Source: Pseudomonas viridiflava (GTDB lineage Bacteria; Pseudomonadota; Gammaproteobacteria; Pseudomonadales; Pseudomonadaceae). Taken from it: a stretch of 64,000 nucleotides of DNA. The position numbers and the translations under genes are program-made. The notes under the pieces were generated by a model that was not told the origin of the DNA, did not search any database, and saw only the letters and a list, made by a program, of their open reading frames with translations. Positions 36,109-44,890 of the stretch are shown here, piece after piece; the first letter of the stretch is position 1, and the number at the start of each line of letters is the position of its first letter. Where the stretch lies: NCBI RefSeq assembly GCF_003702045.1, contig NZ_RBTP01000076.1:56256-120255 (forward strand), written 5' to 3'.

Positions 36109-36799
36109 GAGACAGCTCCCCCAGTGACTTGAGGAGTGTGGCGCGCTTGCCTGAAAGGGCAACATCGAACGCGCTGCGAAAGGTCGCATACACCTGTTCA
36201 ATCAGTTGCATCGAGTAATACGTCAACGTGACGTTACCCTTGATCAGGCCGGGGTCGAGCGTGTCGAACAGCAAGCCTGACGTGAGCGACTGACACGTGG
36301 CCAAGCGGATCTGCGTAAGGATCATGTTTCGGTCAGCGCAGACAAAGCCTATCTGCAACGACACAGTGGTCAGCGGGTGCCCGTCGTGCATCGCCTCACG
36401 GCTCAGCGTCTCGCTGGTCAACAGCTGAACCGCCTCGTGTTCGGGAACCTGTAAACAGATCTTGCGGCCCAAGGACTCGGCATACTTCATCAGGGCCGCA
36501 TCGACTGACCGGCCTGCCAGATCACTGGCAAGGCTCCAGACCGCATGAACAGTGCCGTCCGGTAAAGGCTCACTGATACGCTCGTTGGCACTCAGTACCC
36601 ATCCAAAACGCGACGCCGCCGCCAGCCAGGTTTCATTCCACTTATCGAAGGTGACAAATTTCGAGTGTTTCTTCGAGGCGGCCAACTGGACATACAACAG
36701 CGAATCCAGCACATCCTGTTGCGCAGCGAGGTCTTGCTGTTCGGAAAAGAACAAAAGACAGCCCGCATCGACCACCGCACTTTTCAACTCATGCTCCAT
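36092..36799 (-). CDS. unknown protein, paralogue 3 of a four-gene array
   Basis: A 235-residue protein and the most diverged of the four. The N-terminal signature is still visible: CLLFF (14-18), ten residues, Asp29-Val, Leu34-Leu35-Tyr, then W-x3-W (KWNETW). The C-terminal FQI-PC motif is not preserved (AVQLLTS). No signal peptide. ATG 36799 has AAAAGGA upstream and is preferred over the 36826 start. It lies 59 bp after paralogue 4. Confidence 0.66.
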   Translation of the reverse strand: MEHELKSAVVDAGCLLFFSEQQDLAAQQDVLDSLLYVQLAASKKHSKFVTFDKWNETWLAAASRFGWVLSANERISEPLPDGTVHAVWSLASDLAGRSVDAALMKYAESLGRKICLQVPEHEAVQLLTSETLSREAMHDGHPLTTVSLQIGFVCADRNMILTQIRLATCQSLTSGLLFDTLDPGLIKGNVTLTYYSMQLIEQVYATFRSAFDVALSGKRATLLKSLGELSHVRQG

Positions 36800-36858
36800 G
36801 AAAAATTCCTTTTTAGACAAGAGCACGGAGGCGACTGACGCCTGCGCAAGTGAATCGG

Positions 36859-37680
36859 TCAGATGTCGAACTCTTCAATCGCACGCTTGGCGTTGCTGCC
36901 CAGCTTGTCTTGAATCAGTTCACGGTGACGTGCATAGAACGCGGTGTTGAACACCAGATGGCTCTCGCCTAGCCAGGTTTCAACGTGTGTGTTTTGCCAC
37001 TCCCAGAACAGAACATTGGTAACCGCGCTGTCCGCCTGGAATTTAACCGCGCCCATTGCCAGGTTGACAGTGCCATCCTGCGACTCAACACAAGACGCGA
37101 TACGGAAGTTGCCGCCCCGGTGTGCCTTGGTCTGGCTTTCGAACAGGCGCAACGGCTCCTCTTTGGCCCTCAGTGCGGCTATGGCGTCACCGGCCACTTT
37201 CAGCATCGCCAGCGAAGCAGGCCCAGGCAATGCAGCAGCCGCGACGGCTGACCCCAGAATTTCGAGCCCGACCTCATCCATCGTGAAACGCTGCTGTGCG
37301 CCGCGATACCGTGCATAGTTCCAATGAGTGGAGAGCCAACCGATCTTGGCGAGTACTTCGTTGAATTTGTCGTACCACTGATCACCCTGGGTTTCAGGGC
37401 TGAACGCCTTGTTGGCGACCAGGGTCGCGAACAGGAAAGACTCCATGACGTCGTTCTTGTTTTGCCGCGAAACGCCCTCGGCAAAGGCGACCAGGCTGCT
37501 CGCGACAACCGCGCCTCCCTCGGCCTTGTCTTCGCCACTTTCATCCAGTCCCGGTGCGTCCGCTACATCGGCACCGAGAAATGCCATCATGCCTGCGGCG
37601 GCATAACCCTTTACCTGCGCAGCACAATCATCAGCCAGTTCACAGCCGGCGATGTAATCCAGAGTTTCGTTAGTGTTCAT
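36859..37680 (-). CDS. unknown protein, paralogue 4 (first) of a four-gene array
   Basis: A 273-residue protein, the longest of the set because of an extra N-terminal 45-50 residues that are acidic and Ala/Gly-rich. The shared signature is SSLVAF (61-66), ten residues, Asp77-Val, Phe82-Leu83. W-x3-F follows, then a hydrophobic Ala-rich stretch near residue 150 (AAAALPGPASLAM) that could be membrane-active or a buried helix hairpin. The C-terminus has FRIASC and LFWEWQ. No signal peptide. ATG 37680 has AGGAC upstream and is preferred to 37698. As first gene, its promoter must lie in 37681-38000. Function unknown. Confidence 0.7.
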   Translation of the reverse strand: MNTNETLDYIAGCELADDCAAQVKGYAAAGMMAFLGADVADAPGLDESGEDKAEGGAVVASSLVAFAEGVSRQNKNDVMESFLFATLVANKAFSPETQGDQWYDKFNEVLAKIGWLSTHWNYARYRGAQQRFTMDEVGLEILGSAVAAAALPGPASLAMLKVAGDAIAALRAKEEPLRLFESQTKAHRGGNFRIASCVESQDGTVNLAMGAVKFQADSAVTNVLFWEWQNTHVETWLGESHLVFNTAFYARHRELIQDKLGSNAKRAIEEFDI

Positions 37681-38043
37681 GAGGGTGTCCTGTTCCATTT
37701 CATTAGTCCGTTAATTCATGAGTCCGTATGGACCGAGGCGAGACTAGCGAATTCTTGGAACAGATGGGTTGGGTCACCGAGGCGGTTCAGGATGGTTTCG
37801 CTGATGGCACAAAGCGACACCTTACAAAGGGCTGGCAACAGCCACGCGCCTGAGGCTCCCGTAGATACAGGCCAAAGGAAAGTACCTAGGCGATACCGGG
37901 AAACGAACTACAGGGCGTGCAGTTTGATTGGTATTGAATTCAACGGGCGCGCGGGACAGAACGTCTCATCGCAGGCAGCATGTCACCGATAGCTTTAAGC
38001 GTTTTCCCACCTCCTTGCGGGAAAACGTTCGAGGACGACTACT
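37681..38043. promoter_or_regulatory. intergenic region upstream of the paralogue array
   Basis: These 363 bp carry no convincing gene; a plus-strand frame here is an extension of an antisense shadow of paralogue 4. The array promoter should lie here. A hairpin CGTTTTCCC (38000-38008) with GGGAAAACG (38019-38027), loop 10 nt, sits 17 bp after the cobJ stop and may help end cob transcription, but has no T-run. Confidence 0.4.
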
Positions 38044-39744
38044 TCATTTCTGAGGCTTTGCCCCGTACCAGCGTGGCGTGTAGACCCAGTGCCCGCCCTC
38101 GTTGCGAGGAAAGGTGCATGTCAGAGACGAACCAATCAGCACCATCGTTCGCATGTCCACCTGCTCCGGCGTCAACTCGCCCAGCGTGATGACGCGCAGG
38201 GTCTGCCCCGGCCGCCCCACATCACGGCCCAGCGTGACAGGCGTTTGCGGGGTGCGATGCTGACGGACGATCTCCAGCGCGCGCCCCAGTTGCCAAGGGC
38301 GTGAGCGGGATATCGGGTTGTAGAACGCCAGCGCCAGATCGGCCTGGCACGCCAAATCCAGACGTTTTTCGATGATCTCCCACGGCTTGAGGTTGTCCGA
38401 CAGCGACAGCACGCAGAAGTCATGCCCCAGCGGCGCACCGGCCTGTGCGGCGGTGGCCAGCGACGCAGAAACGCCCGGCAGGATTTCCAGCTCGACGGCG
38501 TGCCACTGCGGATCATCGGACTCATGCAAGGCTTCGAGCACGGCGGAGGCCATCGCAAAGACGCCCGGATCGCCCGACGACACCACAACCACCGAACGCC
38601 CTTGCGCAGCCAGTTCGAAGGCGTGGCGGGCACGCATCATCTCTTCGCGGTTATCGGTGCAATGCAGCACCTGATCGGGCCGAAAAGGCCCGGCCATGCG
38701 CACATAGGTTTCATAACCCAGCACATCATTGGCCCGCGCCAGTTCGGTCTTGACCGCAGGCACCATCAGGTCCGCGGCGCCCGGCCCCAGACCAATCACG
38801 GCAAGACGCCCACGGCCGCGACCGATATGGCTTATGTCCAAAGGGTGCGCAGCGACGGTGATGGCAATACCTGCACCACTCACGGGCGGCAGCAATTGCG
38901 GCACGGCGCTCATCGCCATCTCACTGGCCGACCCTGCGGCGACAAAGCGCACCGGCACGTCCAGCGCTGCGGCTGCCCGATGCAGCAGGGCATCGGCCAT
39001 GTGTTGCTCGCCTGCCAACAGGCAGGCTAACGATGGTGCGGCAATGCGCGCCTCACACAAGGCCTGACGAACCTGAGCGGCCAGTTCGGGCGAGCAGTCG
39101 TCCACCGCCACCAGCACGTTACGCGGGTAGATCAGCAGCTCGTTGGCCGACGGCGTACGCAAGGCATGGCCCACGTGAATCGCCAGCTCGGCCTGCGGGT
39201 CTTCGGGCAGTTGCGCCTGAGCCAGCCACGGCGCGTCGCCTTCGATGCGCACCTGCTCGCCGGACAGCAGATCGGAAACGAAGCGCTTGCCCAATTCCAG
39301 ATCGCCGAGCGCATAGCCGCTGGGCGGATTAAGCAGACAGGTGCCAAAACGTAGCTCGCCACTGGTGGTGATCGCCGGGTTGACCGCCAGGCCTGCGGCA
39401 ATCGTGCGGGCCATGACATTGACGCCACCCAGCCCGCCCAGCAACGGGACCACCGCGCTGCCGTCTTCGGCCACAGCCAGCACCGGCGGTTCGACGCCCT
39501 TCTCCAACAGCAGCGGTGCCAGGGTGCGAATCACGATGCCCGCCGCGCACAGGGCAATGATCGGGGTGTTCTGTTGATACAGCTGACGCACGGTGGTGCC
39601 GAATTCGGTGTAGGTGCTGTCAGCCCCCTGCACCCGCTCGGCCAGGCCGTGGATCACTGCGTCGGGATACAGACGCTGGATACGTCGTGCGGTCGCCAGG
39701 CTGCCATTGCCCAGGATGACGATGGCCGGAATGTTGTGCGCCAT
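38044..39744 (-). CDS. cobJ: CbiG-CobJ fusion: cobalamin biosynthesis protein / precorrin-3B C17-methyltransferase
   Basis: A 566-residue two-part protein. Residues about 1-310 match CbiG (N-terminal region with GTTVRQLYQ and ALCAAGIVIRTLAPLL, a middle region, and a CobE/CbiG C-terminal region with VAVDDCSPE and SLACLL). Residues about 320-566 are a tetrapyrrole methylase (IGLGPGAADLMVP, VSSGDPGVFAMA, ILPGVSAS) of the CobJ/CbiH type that methylates C17 during ring contraction. Similar fusions exist in P. aeruginosa. ATG 39744 overlaps the cobI stop (TGATG). Third of cobG-cobH-cobI-cobJ, minus strand. Confidence 0.9.
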   Translation of the reverse strand: MAHNIPAIVILGNGSLATARRIQRLYPDAVIHGLAERVQGADSTYTEFGTTVRQLYQQNTPIIALCAAGIVIRTLAPLLLEKGVEPPVLAVAEDGSAVVPLLGGLGGVNVMARTIAAGLAVNPAITTSGELRFGTCLLNPPSGYALGDLELGKRFVSDLLSGEQVRIEGDAPWLAQAQLPEDPQAELAIHVGHALRTPSANELLIYPRNVLVAVDDCSPELAAQVRQALCEARIAAPSLACLLAGEQHMADALLHRAAAALDVPVRFVAAGSASEMAMSAVPQLLPPVSGAGIAITVAAHPLDISHIGRGRGRLAVIGLGPGAADLMVPAVKTELARANDVLGYETYVRMAGPFRPDQVLHCTDNREEMMRARHAFELAAQGRSVVVVSSGDPGVFAMASAVLEALHESDDPQWHAVELEILPGVSASLATAAQAGAPLGHDFCVLSLSDNLKPWEIIEKRLDLACQADLALAFYNPISRSRPWQLGRALEIVRQHRTPQTPVTLGRDVGRPGQTLRVITLGELTPEQVDMRTMVLIGSSLTCTFPRNEGGHWVYTPRWYGAKPQK

Positions 39745-40475
39745 CAGCCCTGCCACCTGTCGCCGGGAACGATGATCAACGAGAAATAGGGCGAGGACAT
39801 CGGATCGACCTCATCAAGCGGGACGATTTTCTGGTTGGACATGGTTGCCCGCTCGACGTAAAGCGCGCGTCCATGCATGCCCAATTCTGTCAGCACTTCA
39901 CGCACCTTATGGAAGTTGCGGCCCAGCTTCATGATGACGGCGGCGTCAGCATCGGCCAGCTTGCGTTTCAGGTCGTCATGGGACAACACGCCAGACAGCA
40001 CCGACAGGCTCTGATTGCGATACACCAACGGCGCGCCCAGCACAGAAGCGCCCCCCAGCATCGAGCAAACGCCCGGAATCACTTCTGCCTCGTAACGCTC
40101 CGCCAGGCGGTCGTGCAGGTACATGTAGGAGCCATAGAAGAAAGGGTCGCCTTCGCAGATCACCGCCACGTCGCGGCCGGCATCAAGGTGCGCGGCCACC
40201 TGCTCGCTCGACTGGTCGTAGAAGTCGCTGATGACTTTCTCGTAGGACAACGGCGCAGGCAGCGCTTCGGTGGTGACCGGGTAAACCAGTGGCATCAGGG
40301 TCTGCACATCCTGCAGGTGTGCTTCGATGATGCCGAACGCGTTGCCTTTCTTGCCCTTGGCCACGAAGTAGGCGACCACCGGCGACTCACGCAGCAGGCG
40401 CAATGCCTTGACGGTAATCAGCTCAGGGTCGCCGGGGCCGACGCCCAGGCCAATCAATCGACCGCGTGCCATCAT
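39744..40475 (-). CDS. cobI: precorrin-2 C20-methyltransferase
   Basis: A 243-residue tetrapyrrole methylase: GRLIGLGVGPGDPELITVKALR at the N-terminus, EGDPFFYGSYMY and VIPGVCSM motifs. It transfers a methyl group from SAM to C20 of precorrin-2. It overlaps cobH (ATGA) upstream and cobJ downstream, so the genes are translationally coupled. Confidence 0.94.
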   Translation of the reverse strand: MMARGRLIGLGVGPGDPELITVKALRLLRESPVVAYFVAKGKKGNAFGIIEAHLQDVQTLMPLVYPVTTEALPAPLSYEKVISDFYDQSSEQVAAHLDAGRDVAVICEGDPFFYGSYMYLHDRLAERYEAEVIPGVCSMLGGASVLGAPLVYRNQSLSVLSGVLSHDDLKRKLADADAAVIMKLGRNFHKVREVLTELGMHGRALYVERATMSNQKIVPLDEVDPMSSPYFSLIIVPGDRWQG

Positions 40476-41098
40476 TCGATCTCCGTAGCCAGTGCGTTGA
40501 CGGCGGCAACAGCCATCGCGCTGCCGCCACGACGGCCCTGCATGATCACGAACGGCACGCCACGACTGTCAGCGGCGAGCATGGCCTTGGATTCGGCAGC
40601 CCCCACGAAGCCAACCGGGAAGCCGAGGATCAGCGCAGGCTTCGGCGCACCGGCATCCAGCATTTCCAGCAGATAGAACAGCGCGGTCGGCGCGTTGCCA
40701 ATCACGACCACGCTGCCTTCCAGGTGCGGACGCCACAGCTCCAGCGCGACGGCGGAGCGGGTGTTGCCCAGTTCCAGCGCCATTTCGCGAACGCCTTCGT
40801 CATGCAGGGTGCAGATAATCTCGTTGTTAGCAGGCAAGCGCGTGCGGGTGATGCCTTCGGACACCATGCGCGCATCGCACAGAATCGGCGCACCGGCTGC
40901 CAGCGCATCGCGCCCGGCCTTACCGGCACCCGGCGAGAAGCGCAGGTCTTCGATGACTTCGACCATCCCGCAGGCGTGGATCACGCGCACAGCGAGTTTT
41001 TCCAGGTCGGCAGGGATCGTGTCCAGGCGCGCCTCAGCGCGAATGATCGAGAAGGAGTTGCGATAAATCTCCTGACCATCGCGGATGTAATCAATCAT
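40472..41098 (-). CDS. cobH: precorrin-8X methylmutase
   Basis: A 208-residue enzyme that moves the C11 methyl to C12 to form hydrogenobyrinate. It has the family features: IRAEA and RVIHACGMVE near the start (the catalytic His), the AGAPILCDARMV segment and GFPVGFVGAAESK. The start overlaps the cobG stop (ATGA). Confidence 0.95.
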   Translation of the reverse strand: MIDYIRDGQEIYRNSFSIIRAEARLDTIPADLEKLAVRVIHACGMVEVIEDLRFSPGAGKAGRDALAAGAPILCDARMVSEGITRTRLPANNEIICTLHDEGVREMALELGNTRSAVALELWRPHLEGSVVVIGNAPTALFYLLEMLDAGAPKPALILGFPVGFVGAAESKAMLAADSRGVPFVIMQGRRGGSAMAVAAVNALATEIE

Positions 41099-42435
41099 GC
41101 AGTGCTGCTCCGTGAGTCGGCGTTCAACAACGCACCGACTGCTTCAATAGTGAGGTCACGCGCGCGCAGCACACCGAAACCGGTGCGGGCTGCGTCGCGA
41201 AAATAAAGGTCATAGCGGCCGGGCGAGACGGCCAGCAGGGTCACGGGTGCCACATGCGCCGCCGCGCACGACCGTCGGCAACCGGTCAGGTGTACCGCCC
41301 GGCTTTCATGCAAGCAGGCTGCCAGCACACGGGCGTCGGTCTTGGTATCGGCCAGACCTTTGGCGCAACCGACAGCACCGGTACAGGCCACCATCTGCGC
41401 CAGTGGCTCCCCCTCTGAGCCGATCAGGCCCGCAGCCTGCAGCGCATCAAGCACCTTGTGCGCTCGCTCGACCGGCACGTTGGGCACCATCAGGCTTTGC
41501 CAAGGCGTCAGGCGCAAGGTGCCGTCGCCGTGCGCCAAGGCCAGTTGCGCAACCGCCGAGAGCATTCCTGCACTCAGACGTCCCAGCGGCACGACAGCAC
41601 CGACAGCGACCAGGTCGGGGCCGGCCTGCGGATAAACCCCGATATGGCGATTGGGCTGGATGGCATGACGTCGCCAGTTCCTGATGCCGGGTTCAGCGCA
41701 TAGGACGACGTTCAGTCGCGCTGAAAGCTGGCGCAGAATCTCGTCAGTCGACACCTCGGACAGCAGATGCCGCATGCGGGTGTGCTCCGGGCGGGCAAGG
41801 TCGAGAAACAACTCCAGCAACGTCACGACCAGCGCATGCCCATGAGCCAACGTCACCGCAGCCAGGGGCTTGTCGTGGGCCGGACAGCCTGCCAGGCCGA
41901 ATGCCAGCATCACCTGACCGTCGAACTCCAAGGCCGAGAGCCATACATCATGGGGGTGTTCCAGCATCACCAGCGCTTCGCCAGCATCCAGCGATATCGC
42001 GAACTTGGGCGACAGCTCATGAAAGCGCGGATGGGTTTCCAGCGTCGCCAGGATCTGCGCTGCCAGCGGCCGGGCATCGAACAGGCTCTGCGCATCCAGT
42101 CCTGCCAACGGGCTGAGCATCAGGTTGCGCACGTCATCGCTGTCGGGATTTTCCGGACCCAGGCCTGCGTCCATCAGGACCTGAATCATCCCGTCGTGAT
42201 CATCACCTACACCGCGAATCTGCAGATTGGCGCGGTTGGTGGCCTCGATCACGCCTTGGGCATACGTCTGCGCTGCATCAGCCACGGCCTGCGCCTGTGC
42301 GGCCAGCAACACCCCACCGGGCAGTTTGATCCGGCAGATACCGCCGTCCAGCGCCGGGACGATACGCAGCAACCCCGGACAGGCCGAGGGGCGTAGCGTT
42401 GCGCTGGATGTGCGAGCGAACTTCTGCTCGTTCAA
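41095..42435 (-). CDS. cobG: precorrin-3B synthase
   Basis: A 446-residue sulfite/nitrite reductase-like protein with two ferredoxin-like half-domains and a Fe4S4 site formed by C-x5-C (CTGAVGC) and C-x3-C (CRRSC). In the aerobic pathway it uses O2 to make precorrin-3B, preparing ring contraction by CobJ. The start is a TTG at 42435 with AGGTGA 5 bp upstream. First gene of the minus-strand cob operon, divergent from cobL. Confidence 0.9.
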   Translation of the reverse strand: MNEQKFARTSSATLRPSACPGLLRIVPALDGGICRIKLPGGVLLAAQAQAVADAAQTYAQGVIEATNRANLQIRGVGDDHDGMIQVLMDAGLGPENPDSDDVRNLMLSPLAGLDAQSLFDARPLAAQILATLETHPRFHELSPKFAISLDAGEALVMLEHPHDVWLSALEFDGQVMLAFGLAGCPAHDKPLAAVTLAHGHALVVTLLELFLDLARPEHTRMRHLLSEVSTDEILRQLSARLNVVLCAEPGIRNWRRHAIQPNRHIGVYPQAGPDLVAVGAVVPLGRLSAGMLSAVAQLALAHGDGTLRLTPWQSLMVPNVPVERAHKVLDALQAAGLIGSEGEPLAQMVACTGAVGCAKGLADTKTDARVLAACLHESRAVHLTGCRRSCAAAHVAPVTLLAVSPGRYDLYFRDAARTGFGVLRARDLTIEAVGALLNADSRSSTA

Positions 42436-42516
42436 TGGATCACCTGGCAGGAACTGACTGGACTGGCTTTCACCGTACGTGGATTAGAGCACTTGTACCC
42501 CGTCGGGCGCGGTATT

Positions 42517-42539
42517 ATGCCTGCTTTGTCCGCAGGCAT
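42517..42539. promoter_or_regulatory. inverted repeat between cobG and cobL
   Basis: A perfect 8-bp inverted repeat, ATGCCTGC (42517-42524) and GCAGGCAT (42532-42539) with a 7-nt loop, sits in the 144-bp gap between the divergent cob operons. It could be an operator or a leader hairpin. The gap shows no cobalamin riboswitch: it is too short and I see no B12-box-like conserved core. Confidence 0.4.
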
Positions 42540-42579
42540 GAAAAGGCGCTCTGTCGGAAGTTCGGATTGAGGGGTATGC

Positions 42580-43782
42580 ATGTCGCCTTGGCTGACAGTG
42601 GTGGGAATCGGAGAAGACGGTTACAAAGGCTTGGGCAGGAACGCCCGGCACGCTCTGCTGCGCGCCGATCAGGTGTTTGGCGGGCCGCGTCAACTGGCCC
42701 TGCTACCGCCCTGCATCCGCGCCGAACGCCGCGCATGGCCAAGCCCTTTTTCGCTCAACCCGGTCCTTGAACAGCGCGGCGCAGAGGTTTGCGTGCTGGC
42801 CAGTGGTGATCCGATGCTGTTCGGCGTCGGAGCCAGCCTGAGTCGTATCGTCGCCCTCGAAGAAATGCATATCCTGCCTGCGCCCTCCTCCTACTCTCTG
42901 GCGGCGGCACGGCTGGGCTGGCCATTGCAGGAGGTGGTGATGCTTTCCGTGGTAGCCCGCCCCGTTGCCGCGTTGAACGCCCATATTCATCACGGCGTGC
43001 GCCTGCTGGTGCTGAGCAACGACGGCAGCAGCCCGGCGGTCATTGCCGGCCTGCTGCGCGAGCGGGGTTTCGGTCCGAGCCACATGACGGTGCTGGAACA
43101 TCTGGGTGGCGACGCCGAGCGGCGGGTTGACGGCCTGGCCAGCGCATGGGGCAACCCGGACATCGCAGCGCTGAACCTGGTCGCCATAGACTGCCGCGCC
43201 GACGCCAACGCCACGCGCCTGACAACGCTCGCCGGCCTGCCGGACAGCGCGTTCGAACATGACGGCCAGCTCACCAAGCGTGACGTCAGAGCGATCACAC
43301 TGGCCCGCCTGGCCCCGGTGCCGGGCGAGCTGCTATGGGACGTCGGCGCCGGTTGCGGCTCCATCGGCATCGAATGGATGCGCGCCCACCCGACCTGTCG
43401 CACGCTGGCCATCGAGGCTGACGAAGGGCGGCAGCAATTGATCGAATTCAATCGCGATGCGCTCGGCGTTCCAGGCCTGCAACTGGTGCGCGGCACCGCA
43501 CCTCAGGCGCTGAGTGGCCTCGAGCGTCCGGACGCGATCTTCATCGGCGGCGGGGTGACGCGCACCGGCGTACTGGAAACCTGCTGGGAGCATCTGCGCC
43601 CGGGCGGCAGGCTGGTTGCCAATGCAGTCACGCTGCAAAGCGAAACGGCGCTGATGGCCTGGCGCGAGCGGCACGGCGGCGAGTTGACCCGCCTCCATGT
43701 GGCCCACGCCCAGCCGTTGGGCGAGTTCGATACGTGGCGTCAGGCCCTGCCCATCACGCTGCTGGATGTGGTCAAGCCCTGA
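42580..43782 (+). CDS. cobL: precorrin-6Y C5,15-methyltransferase (decarboxylating)
   Basis: A 400-residue two-domain enzyme. The N-terminal tetrapyrrole methylase (CbiE-like; WLTVVGIGEDG, ASGDPMLFGVGASL) is followed by a Rossmann methyltransferase (CbiT-like; LLWDVGAGCGSIGIEWM). It methylates C5 and C15 and removes the C12 acetate carboxyl. GGGG lies 6 bp before the ATG. The stop overlaps the cbiD start. Confidence 0.94.
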   Translation: MSPWLTVVGIGEDGYKGLGRNARHALLRADQVFGGPRQLALLPPCIRAERRAWPSPFSLNPVLEQRGAEVCVLASGDPMLFGVGASLSRIVALEEMHILPAPSSYSLAAARLGWPLQEVVMLSVVARPVAALNAHIHHGVRLLVLSNDGSSPAVIAGLLRERGFGPSHMTVLEHLGGDAERRVDGLASAWGNPDIAALNLVAIDCRADANATRLTTLAGLPDSAFEHDGQLTKRDVRAITLARLAPVPGELLWDVGAGCGSIGIEWMRAHPTCRTLAIEADEGRQQLIEFNRDALGVPGLQLVRGTAPQALSGLERPDAIFIGGGVTRTGVLETCWEHLRPGGRLVANAVTLQSETALMAWRERHGGELTRLHVAHAQPLGEFDTWRQALPITLLDVVKP

Positions 43783-44888
43783 TGCGCGACGAAACCGCCG
43801 AACAACCCGCCCCGCTGCGCAGTGGCCTGACCACGGGCAGTTGCGCGACCGCGACCAGCCTTGCGGCGGCCCGACTGTTGCTCAGCGGGCAGGTGAGCGA
43901 CGCGGTCGAGATTGTGCTGCCCAAGGGCAAGCAGGTGCAGATGCGTCTGGAGTTCTGCCGCTGCGTGGGCGACTACGCCGAAGCGGGCACCCTGAAGGAC
44001 GCGGGGGACGATCCCGATGTCACCCACGGAGCGCTGGTCTTTGCCCGCGTCCGGCTGCAATCCTCGCCAGGCGTGCGCTTTGTGGCGGGTGCCGGGGTTG
44101 GCACCGTGACGCGCCCCGGTCTGGTGCTGGGCGTCGGCGAGCCCGCCATCAATCCTGTGCCGCGCCGCATGATGACCGAGCACTTGCTGAACCTGGCTGA
44201 ATCGCTGGGCTATGACGGGGGGTTCGAGATCACCCTAGGCGTCGAAGGGGGCGAGGCACTGGCGCTCAAGACCATGAACCCGCGCCTGGGCATTCTCGGC
44301 GGCCTGTCAATTCTGGGTACCAGCGGCATTGTCCGGCCGTTTTCCTGCGCGGCGTATATCGCCTCGATTCATCAGGGTATCGATGTCGCCTTCACCAACG
44401 GTTATCTGCACATCGCTGCCTGCACCGGCAACGCCAGCGAAGACACCATGCGCCGGTTCTACAACATCCCGGACATCGCCCTGATCGAAATGGGCGATTT
44501 CGTGGGCGCGGTGCTCAAGCACTTGCGCAAAGTGCCGGTGCTTAAACTCAGCCTGTGCGGCGGCTTCGGCAAGATCAGCAAACTGGCCGCAGGGCACATG
44601 GACCTGCACAGCCGTCATTCCAGCATCGACCTGCCGCAACTGGCGCTATGGGCATCTGACGTGGGGGCCGACGCTACGCTGCAACAGCAGATACGCGAAG
44701 CCAACACCAGTCAGCAGGCACTGGCGATGAGCGCTGCGGTCGGCGTGCCATTGGGTGATGCCGTTTGCCAGCACGCGTTGAATTTCGCTCGCAGCGTGGT
44801 GCCCGCTAGCGTGCAGGTCGAGGTGTTCGCCATTGACCGTCAAGGCGGGATCGTCGGCCAGGCGGGCGTCACAGTCTCTGGAGAATAG
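43782..44888 (+). CDS. cbiD: cobalt-precorrin-5B C1-methyltransferase CbiD
   Basis: A 368-residue protein with the CbiD signature LRSGLTTGSCATATSLAA and GTVTRPGLVLGVGEPAINPVPRRM (split here). CbiD is the anaerobic-pathway counterpart of CobF, methylating C1. The start ATG 43782 overlaps the cobL TGA; the open frame upstream is inside cobL. Its presence next to CobG-type genes shows a mixed pathway, as in other Pseudomonas. Confidence 0.94.
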   Translation: MRDETAEQPAPLRSGLTTGSCATATSLAAARLLLSGQVSDAVEIVLPKGKQVQMRLEFCRCVGDYAEAGTLKDAGDDPDVTHGALVFARVRLQSSPGVRFVAGAGVGTVTRPGLVLGVGEPAINPVPRRMMTEHLLNLAESLGYDGGFEITLGVEGGEALALKTMNPRLGILGGLSILGTSGIVRPFSCAAYIASIHQGIDVAFTNGYLHIAACTGNASEDTMRRFYNIPDIALIEMGDFVGAVLKHLRKVPVLKLSLCGGFGKISKLAAGHMDLHSRHSSIDLPQLALWASDVGADATLQQQIREANTSQQALAMSAAVGVPLGDAVCQHALNFARSVVPASVQVEVFAIDRQGGIVGQAGVTVSGE

Positions 44889-44890
44889 GC

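Noticed and set aside
37324..37992. 222-codon plus-strand frame opposite the first paralogue
   Set aside because: Mostly the antisense of a gene with a clear paralogue signature; no ribosome site or domain.
42436..42579. Possible cobalamin riboswitch between the cob operons
   Set aside because: The gap is too short and shows only one small inverted repeat; no B12-riboswitch core was recognised.
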